Part shown: in pieces, positions 7,766 to 15,845 of the stretch
Layout: each line of letters opens with the position of its first letter
Numbering within the stretch: position 1 is the first letter of the stretch
From: Deltaproteobacteria bacterium RBG_13_61_14
GTDB taxonomy: Bacteria > RBG-13-61-14
DNA length: 31,688 nt
Assembly: GCA_001797815.1 (NCBI GenBank)
Contig: MGQK01000099.1
Coordinates: 50,527 to 82,214, forward strand
Direction: 5' to 3'
The notes under the pieces: generated by a model
The model's database searches: none
What the model saw: the letters and a program-made list of their open reading frames with translations, nothing else
Told to the model about the DNA's origin: nothing
Position numbers and translations under genes: made by a program

Positions 7766-8695
7766 TCAGGCTCGCTCGGACTGGCGGCTTGCGGCGAGCT
7801 CAGCCGAGCTGAGAAATTCCCGGATCTTGGCGATGATGGGCGCGGGGGTGTCGTCCTGCAGGAAATGGCTGGCATCCGGGATGCGCAAGGTGGGACGGTG
7901 GTTGGGCAGCAGTTCCTCGAACTTGTCGGCAAACCACGGCACAAACACCGGGTCTTTCATGCCCCAGATGATCTGGGTGGGCACGGGCCAGCCTTGGAGG
8001 TTCATCCCGATATCGCGCAAAAGCTGCCAGGTGGGGTGGGTGGGCAGCATGGGGATTTGCCGCACCGACTTGAGGTGCGCCCGGCGCGAGCCCCAGGTCG
8101 GGTAAGGTTCCAGGTAGCCCCGCATCACCTCCGGCGTCAGCCGCTCCCGGTGATAGGTGGCCAGCGGGATCAGGTATTTGGCAAAGCCGTTGAGCCCCTG
8201 GATAAAGATCTCGCCCAGGATCGGGATCTTTAAGGCCCAGAGCATGGGGAAAGCCCAGGGCACCGGCCCCTTTCTCTTCGCCATCTCCCGGAACACGGGC
8301 GCAAAGCCGGCGGTGTTGAGGATGACCAGGCGCTTGACCAGGTGCTTGTGATAAACCGCCCAGCCCAGGCCGATGATCCCGCCCCAGTCCTGGCCCACGA
8401 AGGTGATGTCCTTAAGCCCGAGCTGGTCCACGAAGGATTTCAGCCGCATGATGTGCGCGCGCATGCTGTAGTCGGCGAGCCAAGGCTTGTCCGAATATCC
8501 GAAGCCGAGGTGGTCGAGCGCGATGCAGCGATAGTCCGAGCGCAGGTCGCGGATGAAGTGGCGGTAGAGGTAGGACCAGGTGGGGTTGCCGTGGACCATG
8601 AGCAAGGTCTCGCCCTTGCCCTCGTCCACGTAATGGATCCGGTAGCCGTCCACCACCTGGTAGCGGGACTCGAAATCGTAATGGTCGTAGAGCAT
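7766..8695 (-). CDS. Alpha/beta hydrolase, haloalkane dehalogenase / OleB-like
   Basis: A 309-residue alpha/beta hydrolase. HGNPTWS (35-41) forms the oxyanion/halide-site motif, VGQDWGG (100-106) gives an Asp nucleophile (D103) with the adjacent Trp, and GMKD (D248) and SHF (H277) complete the triad. The Asp nucleophile followed by Trp marks the haloalkane dehalogenase subgroup, which includes the beta-lactone decarboxylase OleB of olefin biosynthesis; sequence alone does not separate the two. GGGAGG precedes the ATG. It is first in the operon with the Rieske and cytochrome b genes, an association without an obvious biochemical reason. An OleD-like reductase occurs far away at 30376. Confidence 0.85.
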   Translation of the reverse strand: MLYDHYDFESRYQVVDGYRIHYVDEGKGETLLMVHGNPTWSYLYRHFIRDLRSDYRCIALDHLGFGYSDKPWLADYSMRAHIMRLKSFVDQLGLKDITFVGQDWGGIIGLGWAVYHKHLVKRLVILNTAGFAPVFREMAKRKGPVPWAFPMLWALKIPILGEIFIQGLNGFAKYLIPLATYHRERLTPEVMRGYLEPYPTWGSRRAHLKSVRQIPMLPTHPTWQLLRDIGMNLQGWPVPTQIIWGMKDPVFVPWFADKFEELLPNHRPTLRIPDASHFLQDDTPAPIIAKIREFLSSAELAASRQSERA

Positions 8696-8796
8696 CTCAC
8701 GCCTCCCTGCTTTTCATGCTTGGAACGGGCCGCGGCGCTTGTCCTGATTTTCCCCGGCTGCTGTCCCGAACCTATCTTGGCCCACCTCGCCCCGGC

Positions 8797-8824
8797 TTGT
8801 CAAGGGCCAAAGGAATTGTATAAT
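8797..8824 (+). promoter_or_regulatory. sigma70-type promoter for the RidA-family gene
   Basis: TTGTCA (8797-8802), 16-bp spacer, TATAAT (8819-8824). Predicted start near 8831, about 22 bp before the ATG. It lies in the 157-bp gap between divergent genes; no clear promoter is seen for the opposite (hydrolase) direction. Confidence 0.65.
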
Positions 8825-8852
8825 GATGCCATTTCGATCAAGGGGGATCATC

Positions 8853-9356
8853 ATGGCAAAGATCGAAGCGCGACTTATCGAGCTTGGACTTACCCTGCCG
8901 GCTCCGCCCACGCCCATGGGCGCTTACGTGCCGGCCCTGACCGTGGGCAACCTGGTCTTTATCTCCGGCCAGCTCCCGCGCGAGGGCGACCGCATGGCGG
9001 TGAAAGGCAAGGTGGACACCGAGGTCCGGGTCGGCTTTGCCAAGCAAGGCGCCCGCCTGGCCGCGCTCAACTGCCTGGCCGTGCTCAAGGCCGAGATCGG
9101 CGACCTCGACCGGGTCAAGCGCATCGTCCGGCTGACCGGCCACGTGGCCTCGGTTCCCGGGTTTATCGGCCAGCCGGAGGTCATGAACGGGGCCTCCGAG
9201 CTGATGGTCGAAGTTTTCGGCGAGCGGGGAAGACACACCCGCATGACCCTGGGCGTGCCCGTGCTCCCCTCCGACGCCACCGTCGCGGTCGAGATGATCG
9301 CGGAGATCGAGCAAAAAGCGCTGAAACACAAAGGCACAAAGACACGAAAAAGATAA
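8853..9356 (+). CDS. RidA/YjgF family protein with basic repeat-derived tail
   Basis: A 167-residue member of the RidA (YjgF/UK114) family, which deaminates reactive enamine/imine intermediates or related compounds. Visible family features are 'VFISGQLP' near the N terminus, the central helix region 'ALNCLAVLKAEIGDLDRV', and 'HTRMTLGVPVLPSDATVAVEMIAEI', in which the Arg sits at the position of the substrate-binding Arg of canonical RidA. The start at 8853 is preceded by AAGGGGGA; an in-frame ATG at 8823 overlaps the promoter. The protein ends in a Lys/Arg-rich tail (KALKHKGTKTRKR) encoded by a dispersed-repeat-like sequence, so the original stop has probably been replaced. Exact substrate unknown. 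Confidence 0.85.
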   Translation: MAKIEARLIELGLTLPAPPTPMGAYVPALTVGNLVFISGQLPREGDRMAVKGKVDTEVRVGFAKQGARLAALNCLAVLKAEIGDLDRVKRIVRLTGHVASVPGFIGQPEVMNGASELMVEVFGERGRHTRMTLGVPVLPSDATVAVEMIAEIEQKALKHKGTKTRKR

Positions 9357-9392
9357 AATGATCCTGGAGCTTTTTTATTAGTGCCTTTGTGT
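9326..9392. repeat. Inverted repeat spanning the end of the RidA gene
   Basis: ACACAAAGGCAC (9326-9337) is inverted as GTGCCTTTGTGT (9381-9392), with a 43-bp centre that includes the RidA stop and a T tract (9371-9376). The CACAAAGGCACAAAGACAC composition resembles a repeat seen in many bacterial intergenic regions. It could serve as a terminator or be a remnant of a repeat insertion. Confidence 0.5.
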
Positions 9393-9416
9393 CTTAAGTG
9401 GTGAGAGATTTTTTTC

Positions 9417-10157
9417 ATGATGAACCCACGCCCGCTTTGCTTCGGCCACCGGGGCGCGGCCGGGGAAGCGCCGGAGAACACCCTGCCCGCGTTCCAGCGC
9501 GCGCTGGAGCTGGGCATGGACGGGATCGAGCTCGACGTGCTCCGCTGCCGAAGCGGCGAAGTGGTTGCGGCCCATGACCTCACCCTGCGCCGGCTGATCC
9601 CGGGCCACGGCCGGGTCAAGTCCTATACCTACCCGGAGCTGAAAACCCTGGACGTGGGCAGCCACTTCTCTCCCCGGTTCGCGGGCGAGCGCATCCCCCG
9701 CCTGGAGGAAGTCCTGGACCAGTTCGGGAGCAGGATGTGGCTGGACATCGAGATCAAGGGCCGGAGCATCCGCAGCGACGGCATCGAGGAGCAGATCGTC
9801 CGGCTGCTTCAGGAGCGGAAGCTCTTCGAGAACGTGATCCTCTCCAGCTTCAACCCCTTTATCGTGCGGCGGGTCCAGGCCCTGGATTCAAGGTTGAAAG
9901 TGGGCTTCAATTACTTGCAGGATTCCTCCGAACCTTTGCGTAAAGTCTGGTTCCGATCTCTGGCGCTCCCTTTCTCCCTTCATCCCCAGCCGGCGCAAGT
10001 GGATCAAGCGTTCCTGGCTTATGCGCAAAAAATTAAGGCCAAGGTGCTGCCCTGGGGCGTGAACGAGCCGGCAGAGATCCAGCGCCTGCTCGCTCTTGGG
10101 GTGGACGGATTGATTTCCGACTATCCCTCGCGCTTACAGATTCTAGTCCATAAATGA
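9417..10157 (+). CDS. ugpQ: Glycerophosphodiester phosphodiesterase
   Basis: A 246-residue GDPD-family TIM barrel. It hydrolyses glycerophosphodiesters to sn-glycerol 3-phosphate and an alcohol. Catalytic and metal residues are visible: HRG at 11-13, EN at 20-21, metal ligands E38 and D40 in IELD, general acid/base H53 in AAHD, and E112 in LDIEIKG. The C-terminal 'PWGVNEP' and 'GVDGLISDYP' motifs close the barrel. No signal peptide, so cytoplasmic. The start could be either of two adjacent ATGs (9417 or 9420); the ribosome-binding site is weak. It follows the RidA gene and converges on the GH2 gene at 10203, with 45 bp between. Confidence 0.9.
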   Translation: MMNPRPLCFGHRGAAGEAPENTLPAFQRALELGMDGIELDVLRCRSGEVVAAHDLTLRRLIPGHGRVKSYTYPELKTLDVGSHFSPRFAGERIPRLEEVLDQFGSRMWLDIEIKGRSIRSDGIEEQIVRLLQERKLFENVILSSFNPFIVRRVQALDSRLKVGFNYLQDSSEPLRKVWFRSLALPFSLHPQPAQVDQAFLAYAQKIKAKVLPWGVNEPAEIQRLLALGVDGLISDYPSRLQILVHK

Positions 10158-10202
10158 TCCCGCTTGAAGCAGCCCACCAAGATATACCAAGGAAGAGCCT
10201 CG

Positions 10203-12239
10203 TTACGGTCCTTTCACTTCGAGGTCTTGATAGATCTTTTTGAGCGCGCTATAGCCGAGCTTCTTCTCCCGCCGGTAAGTGAGCACTCCCTTCTCGTTCA
10301 TGTGGAAGGTCGGGTGCATGTCGCCGAACCATCCCACCCGGAAGTCGGCAAAGACCCAGGGCATGCCGCCCACCATGAAGTCCCTTTTCCGGATTTCCGA
10401 CCAGACGTGCTCCAGCATCTTGACCTGGTATTCCTCGGTGAACTTCTCCGGCTCCGCCCCGGCCGGCGCATGCCGGCCCGGGACCGCGTCGGCCCCGAAC
10501 TCCGAAAGCAAAATGGGCTTCTGCGGCCACTTCTGGTGCATGTGGTCCAGGTAGGGTCCCAACTGTTCCATCTCGCCGTAATACCAGCCGTAGTATTCAT
10601 TGATGGAAATCACGTCGGCCAGGTCGGCCACTCCTTCAAAACGAGGGGAAAGGTGGCCGACGGAAGTGATGACGGCGAAGGTGACCAGCCGGTCCGGATC
10701 GAAACGGCGGACCGCCTCGATCACGCGGGCGTGCATTTTCCGGGAGGACGGGAAAAAGCTGAGCGTCATGTTCTCGTTGCCCACCGACCACATCACGATA
10801 CTGGGGTGGTTGCGGTCGCGCTCGATGGTTTCCAACTCCTGCTGGATGGCATTCTGAATCAGCTTCTCGTCCGCTTGCTGGTGGATCAGCCCGAAAGGAG
10901 AACGCCGCTCCACCCCTGCCGGCGGCTCTTCTTTTTCCCGCTCCCCCAGGAAAAAAGTCTCACCATACTTGGTAAACCCCATGGCGGTCTGGTAGAGCGG
11001 GATTTCCTCGCAAATGGTGAAGCCCTCCCGATCCATGCGGTCAAGCCAGCGCGGGTCGTTGGGGTAATGGGCCATCCGCATATGGTTCACGCGCAAGTCC
11101 TTGAGCAGCGCGATGTCTTCTTCCATCCGCGCGTCGCCCTGAAAGAGGCCGGTCGCCGGGTCGTCTTCATGCCGGTTGATCCCCCGGATGTAATAGGGCT
11201 TACCATTCAAGAAGATGCCCGTTCCCCGCGCCTCGAACCGGCGGAAACCGATCTCCACCGCCTGCCGCTCGGCTCCGACCGGGCCGGAGAGCGCGAGGGA
11301 GAGCCGATAGCGGTTGCCCGGCGTCTCGGGCGACCAGTATTTCGCGTTCGGCAAGTTCCCTTCAAGCTTGAAAGCGGCCACGCCCTGGGCCGGCAGTTCC
11401 ATGATTTCAGCCGGGAAAAGGAGCATGGTCTCTTGGGCCGGATCCGAAAGCCGGACGGCCAGCTCCGCCCGGGCCGGCTGGTCCGAAGCATTGTAAGCGA
11501 TGCCCTGGATGGCGATGCGGCCGGCGCCGCCGGCGACCGGCTCCGCTGTCACCGCCAGCTTGCAGATGGTCTGGGCCGGCGACGACTCGATCTGAACCAG
11601 CCGGCCGATCCCGGCATATTCCCACCAGCCCAGGCGCGACCCTTGCCACAGCCGCGGCGGCACGTCGGAATAGCCGAGCAGGTTATCAATCCGAAGGACC
11701 AGCGAGTTCGGCTCGCCATATTTCAATTTTTTGGAGACATCGAGCGACCAGCGCGAATAATTGCCGGCATGACGGCCGATCTCTTCGCCGTTCAAGAAGA
11801 CCCGGGTGTGGAACCCGGCCCCGTCGAGCACCAGGCGGTTGAACTTTCCCGCGAACGCGGCCGGGACCGTGAAGCTCCGGCAATACCAACTGGCGCCGAT
11901 GTATTCCAAGAGCTCCGGGAACACGGCCTGCCAGGAGCCGGGAATCGGGTGGTCTTTCCAGTCCGCTTCATTCAGCTCCGGCGCGAACCATTGCTCGGCC
12001 AGACCCCGATTTTCCGGGTCGGCTTTGAATTTCCAGGTTCCCGAGAGGTCGAGCACCGGATGGTCGGTCTCCTGGAAGCGGGTGAAGTAAGGGATCCCGT
12101 TCATGAACAGGTAAGGGATTCCGTCCGCCTCCCGGATCTCATACTCGGCCGGCGCTGACTGCTCCTTCCCCAGGCCTAAAACCGCGACCCCCAACAAGGC
12201 AATCCCCATCCAAACGCTGCTCGGGTTTATTTTTTTCAT
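10203..12239 (-). CDS. Exported glycoside hydrolase family 2 (beta-glucuronidase/galactosidase type)
   Basis: A 678-residue GH2 enzyme. An N-terminal signal peptide (MKKINPSS then a hydrophobic stretch to about residue 24) sends it across the inner membrane. The sugar-binding jelly roll (about 60-220) contains 'YCRSFTVP' and 'VFLNGEEIG'. The immunoglobulin-like domain (about 225-335) and catalytic barrel (about 340-678) follow. The acid/base is E489 in WSVGNEN and the nucleophile E580 in LSEFGAD, both intact, with 'INEYYGWY' near 546-553 as in beta-glucuronidases. The start has only a weak ribosome-binding site within a degenerate CCTTCAC tandem repeat. It is divergent from the six-hairpin glycosidase at 12374. 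The exact glycan is not determinable. Confidence 0.9.
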   Translation of the reverse strand: MKKINPSSVWMGIALLGVAVLGLGKEQSAPAEYEIREADGIPYLFMNGIPYFTRFQETDHPVLDLSGTWKFKADPENRGLAEQWFAPELNEADWKDHPIPGSWQAVFPELLEYIGASWYCRSFTVPAAFAGKFNRLVLDGAGFHTRVFLNGEEIGRHAGNYSRWSLDVSKKLKYGEPNSLVLRIDNLLGYSDVPPRLWQGSRLGWWEYAGIGRLVQIESSPAQTICKLAVTAEPVAGGAGRIAIQGIAYNASDQPARAELAVRLSDPAQETMLLFPAEIMELPAQGVAAFKLEGNLPNAKYWSPETPGNRYRLSLALSGPVGAERQAVEIGFRRFEARGTGIFLNGKPYYIRGINRHEDDPATGLFQGDARMEEDIALLKDLRVNHMRMAHYPNDPRWLDRMDREGFTICEEIPLYQTAMGFTKYGETFFLGEREKEEPPAGVERRSPFGLIHQQADEKLIQNAIQQELETIERDRNHPSIVMWSVGNENMTLSFFPSSRKMHARVIEAVRRFDPDRLVTFAVITSVGHLSPRFEGVADLADVISINEYYGWYYGEMEQLGPYLDHMHQKWPQKPILLSEFGADAVPGRHAPAGAEPEKFTEEYQVKMLEHVWSEIRKRDFMVGGMPWVFADFRVGWFGDMHPTFHMNEKGVLTYRREKKLGYSALKKIYQDLEVKGP

Positions 12240-12329
12240 CCTTCACCCTTCACCTTTCACCCTTCATCCTTTTCCCACTTCTCTTCACCGGCCTCATCTT
12301 AAGAGAACGATGGCGAGATTGTCAAATCA
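12240..12329. repeat. Degenerate CCTTCAC-type tandem repeat and divergent intergenic region
   Basis: Positions about 12238-12272 hold four to five imperfect copies of a CCTTCAC(C) unit immediately upstream of the GH2 start. The rest of the gap to 12329 shows a minus-strand TTGACA (12325-12320) but only a poor -10 candidate, so I do not call a promoter for the GH2 gene. Confidence 0.45.
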
Positions 12330-12338
12330 TGTTATGAT
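12330..12338 (+). promoter_or_regulatory. Possible extended -10 promoter for the exported six-hairpin glycosidase
   Basis: TGT-TATGAT (12330-12338) is an extended -10 match, with no good -35 at the right distance. Predicted start near 12345, about 29 bp upstream of the ATG at 12374. Confidence 0.4.
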
Positions 12339-12373
12339 GAGCCCGGGAAATGTTTTAACTGGAGGAAATGCCG

Positions 12374-14791
12374 ATGAACCAGCCCGTCCGGTGGGGCGCA
12401 ATCCTGCTTGGTGTGCTCTTGTCTTTTCCTCTGCCAGGGCTGAGAGCTGCGGAGCCGCTTCCCCATGCCCGAGTTTCCGACCGGGTGAAAACGAACCTGA
12501 TGGGTCACGCATCCCACGGGGTCTTGACCATCCGGCACCAGTCCCTGCTGGACCCGAGCCTGGACGATCCCGCCGGACCCTTCTCCTACTTCGTCAAGCC
12601 CAGCCAGCAGCTTGGGCTCCCCGGCCGGGTTACCGCGCCGGAGGTCACGCGGCCGGCCGGCCTGACCGACATGATCCGGAACCGCTCGGAGAACGTCTTC
12701 GCCACCCAGGTCACGCCCGAAGGCCGCCTTTACACCGGCGCCGCGGAGCTGATCTTTTTCGCCGGGGACCCTTTACAACCTATTCACCAGCGGATCCGCG
12801 CGCTCCGCCGCGGCTACCTGCCTTGCGTGCAGATGGAAGTGGAACGGGACGGCATCCGGTTCCAGATCGAGGCCTTCCAGTTCTGGCTGGGAGAAGAAAT
12901 GAACTCCCCGCCGGTGAATTTTATCCGGGTCCTGGCCCAGAACCAAGGGAGCCAAGAGATGGAGAGCCGGTTTGCCGTGGGTTTCAGCTTCGGCGGGGGA
13001 GACCACCGGCCTCCGCAAATGATCCAGGAAAAATTTTCCCGGCGCTGGAATTACGAAATGAAGGAGAGCGCGGCCTGGCGCGACGGCAAGATCATCTATG
13101 CCTGGGGCACCAACCCCTCGCTGAAGCTGGCCTGGCTGGATCAAACCTACTCCGAGCCTTTTCACAACCGCCAGCCGGACCGGCCGGTCTGCCTGGCCGT
13201 TTATGCACTATCGCTTAAGCCCGGCGGGCAGGCCCGGCTCGTCTTCAAGATGCCCCACTTCCCCCTGGAGCCGGCCCGGCGGGAAGAGCTGATCGCGGCC
13301 GGCTTTGACGAGCGCCTGGCCCGCTTCGAGAGCTACTGGGATAAGCTCCTGGCCCAAGGCGCATCCCTCTCGCTCCCCGAGGCCAAAGTCGCCGACGCCA
13401 GCCAATCCTACCGCGTCCACAACCTCATGACCATGAACATCCTCTCCGAGAACGAGATCGAGCAGCACGTCAACCGCTTCCAATACAACCGCTTTTGGCT
13501 CCGCGACGGCGCCTTCTTCGCCCGCATGTTCGACCTCTGGGGCTTCCATGATATCGCCGAGAAGGAACTCCGCCACTTCCTCAAATACCAGGACGCAACC
13601 GGCAACTTCCTCTCCCAAAAAGGCCAGCTCGACGGCTTCGGCCAGGCCCTCTGGGCCTTGGGCGAGCACGTCCGCCTCACCGGCGACGCCGACTTTGCCC
13701 GCGAAGTTTTCCCAGCGGTCGAGCGGGCAGTGAGCTGGTTCGAGCAGGCAAGCGCCGAGGACAAGTGGGGCCTGATGCCAGCGACCAATGCCCTGGACAA
13801 CGAGATGCTCATCGGCCATTACACCGGCCACAACTTCTGGGCCTTGATGGGCCTGGCCGGCGCGAAGGAGGTGGCCCGGGCCGCGGGAGAAGAAGAGGCG
13901 GCGGAGCGCTTCCAAAAAGTGCGCGATGATTTCGCCGCGCATTTCCTGCCCCTGCTCCGCCGGGTGGCGAAGGAGCGCGGCGGTCTGATCCCGCCGGGCA
14001 TGGACGTGAAGGGCGGCATTGACTGGGGCAACCTCCTGGCGGTTTACCCGGCCGGGATCCTGGACCCGTTTGATCCCCTGGTCACCGCCACGTTCACCCA
14101 CTACCGGGAGAAGCACATGGCCGAGGGGCTGGCCACCTACAATGTGACGATGCACCACTACCTCACCGAGCGAGTGGCCGAGACGGCGCTGATCCGGGGC
14201 GAGCAGGAGCTGGCGCTCCGCGATCTCTACGCCATGCTCGTCCACACCGGCTCCTGCCACGAGGGCTTCGAGTGGACTGTCTATCCCTGGGACGGCCGCG
14301 ACTATTGCTACGCCCCGTTCGGCGTCCAGGTGTGCAACTTCACGCCCCACGGCTGGTATGCGGCGCTTTTGAATACTCTGCTTCGGAATATGTTAGTGCG
14401 CGAGGAAGGGGAGACCCTGCACCTCTTGTCCGCCCTCTCGCCGGAATGGACCAAGCCGGGGGACGTGATCCGGTTCGAAAACGCGCCGACTTATTTCGGC
14501 CCGGTCCGCCTGGAGGTGGTTTCCTCGGAGCAAGGCGCGGTGATCCGTTTCCAACCCGAATTCCGCCGTCGGCCTGAGAAGATCCTGGTCCATTTGCCGT
14601 TCTACGTCACGGCCACTGAAGTCTTGGTCAACGGCCGGCCGGTGGAGATCCAAAACCGGGTAATCCCGATCGGACCGGAAAGCTCCGAGATCTCCGTCCG
14701 CTGGCAGCGCGATCCCTCCGTGCAGATGAGCTATCAGAAGGCGGTGGAGAATTACCTGGCGGAATATCGCCAGCGGTGGGAGCAGAATTAA
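12374..14791 (+). CDS. Exported six-hairpin (alpha/alpha)6-barrel glycosidase
   Basis: An 805-residue protein with a signal peptide (MNQPVRW, hydrophobic core, then a cleavage-like LRA-A near residue 25). The start is placed at 12374 rather than the ATG at 12368 because GGAGGAA abuts the first but is well spaced from the second. Residues about 30-320 are a beta-rich N-terminal domain. The C-terminal half is helical, with 'RFWLRDGAFFARM' (about 375-387) and 'LDGFGQALWALGEHVRLTGD', as in GH15/GH63/GH78-like six-hairpin glycosidases. 'FEWTVYPWDGRDYCYAPFG' (about 635-653) is probably active-site wall. Family within the clan is uncertain. Neighbouring exported GH2 suggests joint glycan breakdown. 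A REP hairpin follows the stop by 1 bp. Confidence 0.75.
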   Translation: MNQPVRWGAILLGVLLSFPLPGLRAAEPLPHARVSDRVKTNLMGHASHGVLTIRHQSLLDPSLDDPAGPFSYFVKPSQQLGLPGRVTAPEVTRPAGLTDMIRNRSENVFATQVTPEGRLYTGAAELIFFAGDPLQPIHQRIRALRRGYLPCVQMEVERDGIRFQIEAFQFWLGEEMNSPPVNFIRVLAQNQGSQEMESRFAVGFSFGGGDHRPPQMIQEKFSRRWNYEMKESAAWRDGKIIYAWGTNPSLKLAWLDQTYSEPFHNRQPDRPVCLAVYALSLKPGGQARLVFKMPHFPLEPARREELIAAGFDERLARFESYWDKLLAQGASLSLPEAKVADASQSYRVHNLMTMNILSENEIEQHVNRFQYNRFWLRDGAFFARMFDLWGFHDIAEKELRHFLKYQDATGNFLSQKGQLDGFGQALWALGEHVRLTGDADFAREVFPAVERAVSWFEQASAEDKWGLMPATNALDNEMLIGHYTGHNFWALMGLAGAKEVARAAGEEEAAERFQKVRDDFAAHFLPLLRRVAKERGGLIPPGMDVKGGIDWGNLLAVYPAGILDPFDPLVTATFTHYREKHMAEGLATYNVTMHHYLTERVAETALIRGEQELALRDLYAMLVHTGSCHEGFEWTVYPWDGRDYCYAPFGVQVCNFTPHGWYAALLNTLLRNMLVREEGETLHLLSALSPEWTKPGDVIRFENAPTYFGPVRLEVVSSEQGAVIRFQPEFRRRPEKILVHLPFYVTATEVLVNGRPVEIQNRVIPIGPESSEISVRWQRDPSVQMSYQKAVENYLAEYRQRWEQN

Positions 14792-14792
14792 A

Positions 14793-14839
14793 GGGACACT
14801 ATACCTAATTCAAGATGACTGAATTAAGTATGGTGTCCC
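14793..14839. repeat. REP-like hairpin after the glycosidase gene
   Basis: A 20-bp arm (14793-14812) is inverted at 14820-14839 with two mismatches around a 7-base loop. Both arms read GGGACAC(C/T)ATAC(C/T)TAATT. It starts 1 bp after the glycosidase stop. The right arm is part of the 29-bp sequence repeated inversely at 16552-16580, so the same palindromic unit recurs on the far side of the lipoprotein pair. Confidence 0.75.
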
Positions 14840-14850
14840 CCGAATTGCGA
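14822..14850 (+). repeat. Left copy of 29-bp perfect inverted repeat bounding the AT-rich islet
   Basis: Bases 14822-14850 are the exact reverse complement of 16552-16580 (29/29). The pair encloses the two paralogous lipoproteins and little else. Confidence 0.85.
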
Positions 14851-14874
14851 ATTGAGTTACGAAAGGAGACGAAA

Positions 14875-15549
14875 ATGAACACATTGAAAGTTATTCTTTT
14901 AATTCTGATAGCTTCAAGCTATTCATGCGATGAAAAGGTTTCGCAAATTCAAACTCTTCCAACTGATGAGTATTATCAAATAAAAGAAAAGGAATATGCT
15001 GATTTCAAAATTAGATTTGGGGATCCTTTCAAATATGCCCCAGATGATATTCCAAAAGAAACAAGAAATCCCATAAAAGTGCCGGCTAAACTGATAAAAT
15101 GCTTTGAAACCAACATGCCTGATCTTCCCGGAATACCGGGCACCTTGACTCGCCCTGTTTTTGATACAGGACAACATACGATTGATGCTATCTATCAAAC
15201 AAAGATAACCGATCAAATACATTCTGATACTCAAATCGATATTACTATTTATCAAAATTATGAACAAGCCAGGAAATTTTCTGTCTTTTATTTTACGACT
15301 GTAGCTGAACCTCAAGCCTGGAAACCTGACATAAAGCAAAAGATGGCAGACTATAGCTGGAGCACTGAACAAAAGGGGAATAGTCTTGCTTTTAAGACTA
15401 AGATATTATTCTCTAATCTCCATATTATAATCATGTATAGTGAAGGGAGCCTAAATCCTGATTACCTTAAAAGAAAGCAAGTCAATTATTATGAAAGGAA
15501 GCAAGAAGTCTGTCACGCCATTTTGAAAATGATTGAAGAATGCCAATAA
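14875..15549 (+). CDS. Putative lipoprotein, paralogue A (unknown function)
   Basis: A 224-residue protein not recognised from any family. MNTLKVILLILIASSYSC looks like a lipoprotein signal with Cys18 as lipidated residue; Ser at -3 makes the lipobox imperfect. The mature part is hydrophilic with a conserved block 'DIPKETRNPIKVPA.LIKCFE', then YQTKI, IYQ.YEQAR and DYSWS, and ends in a helix with two Cys (EVC...EECQ). All these are shared with the paralogue at 15846. AAAGGAG precedes the ATG; an in-frame ATG at 14815 lies within the upstream hairpin and is rejected. Codon use is strongly A/T-rich, unlike the surrounding genes, suggesting transfer. A role as an envelope-anchored protective or immunity protein is only a guess. 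Confidence 0.75.
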   Translation: MNTLKVILLILIASSYSCDEKVSQIQTLPTDEYYQIKEKEYADFKIRFGDPFKYAPDDIPKETRNPIKVPAKLIKCFETNMPDLPGIPGTLTRPVFDTGQHTIDAIYQTKITDQIHSDTQIDITIYQNYEQARKFSVFYFTTVAEPQAWKPDIKQKMADYSWSTEQKGNSLAFKTKILFSNLHIIIMYSEGSLNPDYLKRKQVNYYERKQEVCHAILKMIEECQ

Positions 15550-15820
15550 TATAATCTATTGCGACTCTGGATATGAAGCGACTTATCCTAGTTTTCCAAA
15601 TCTATATAACCCTGCTGATTGGTATTTTCATATGTATCCATTGCTTGATTTGCCGATGAACCCGGTCTATGACTCGGCCAGCATTCAGGTGAGAGGAAGC
15701 GGTGACGACTATTTTTGCCCAAGGGGTTTGTGGCATTCATCATATAAATCCGATACTTTTGAGACCTCAACCTTGAGTGGTAATACAATTCTGACAATCA
15801 CTAATAGCAACATTCCATAA
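15533..15820 (+). other. Protein-like open frame without convincing start
   Basis: A 95-codon open frame that overlaps the end of paralogue A by 17 bases in another frame and could start only at TTG (15533) or an internal ATG, none with a ribosome-binding site. The reading 'YDSASIQVRGSGDDYFCPRGLWHSSY' looks like folded-protein sequence rather than a random shadow, and the middle (15650-15750) is less A/T-rich than its flanks. It may be the severed C-terminus of another protein lodged between the lipoprotein genes. Confidence 0.35.
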
Positions 15821-15845
15821 TTTTTTGTAACGAAAGGAAACGAAA

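Noticed and set aside
10164-12158. A 664-codon frame antisense to the GH2 gene
   Set aside because: No start signal and no recognisable domain, while the GH2 gene has both catalytic Glu motifs.
12238-12272. CCTTCAC tandem units as a CRISPR or iteron array
   Set aside because: Units are 7-8 bp, degenerate and without spacers; there are no cas or replication genes nearby.
12319-12338. TTGTCA and TATGAT as a promoter pair before the six-hairpin glycosidase
   Set aside because: The spacer is only 8 bp; only the extended -10 is kept as a tentative call.
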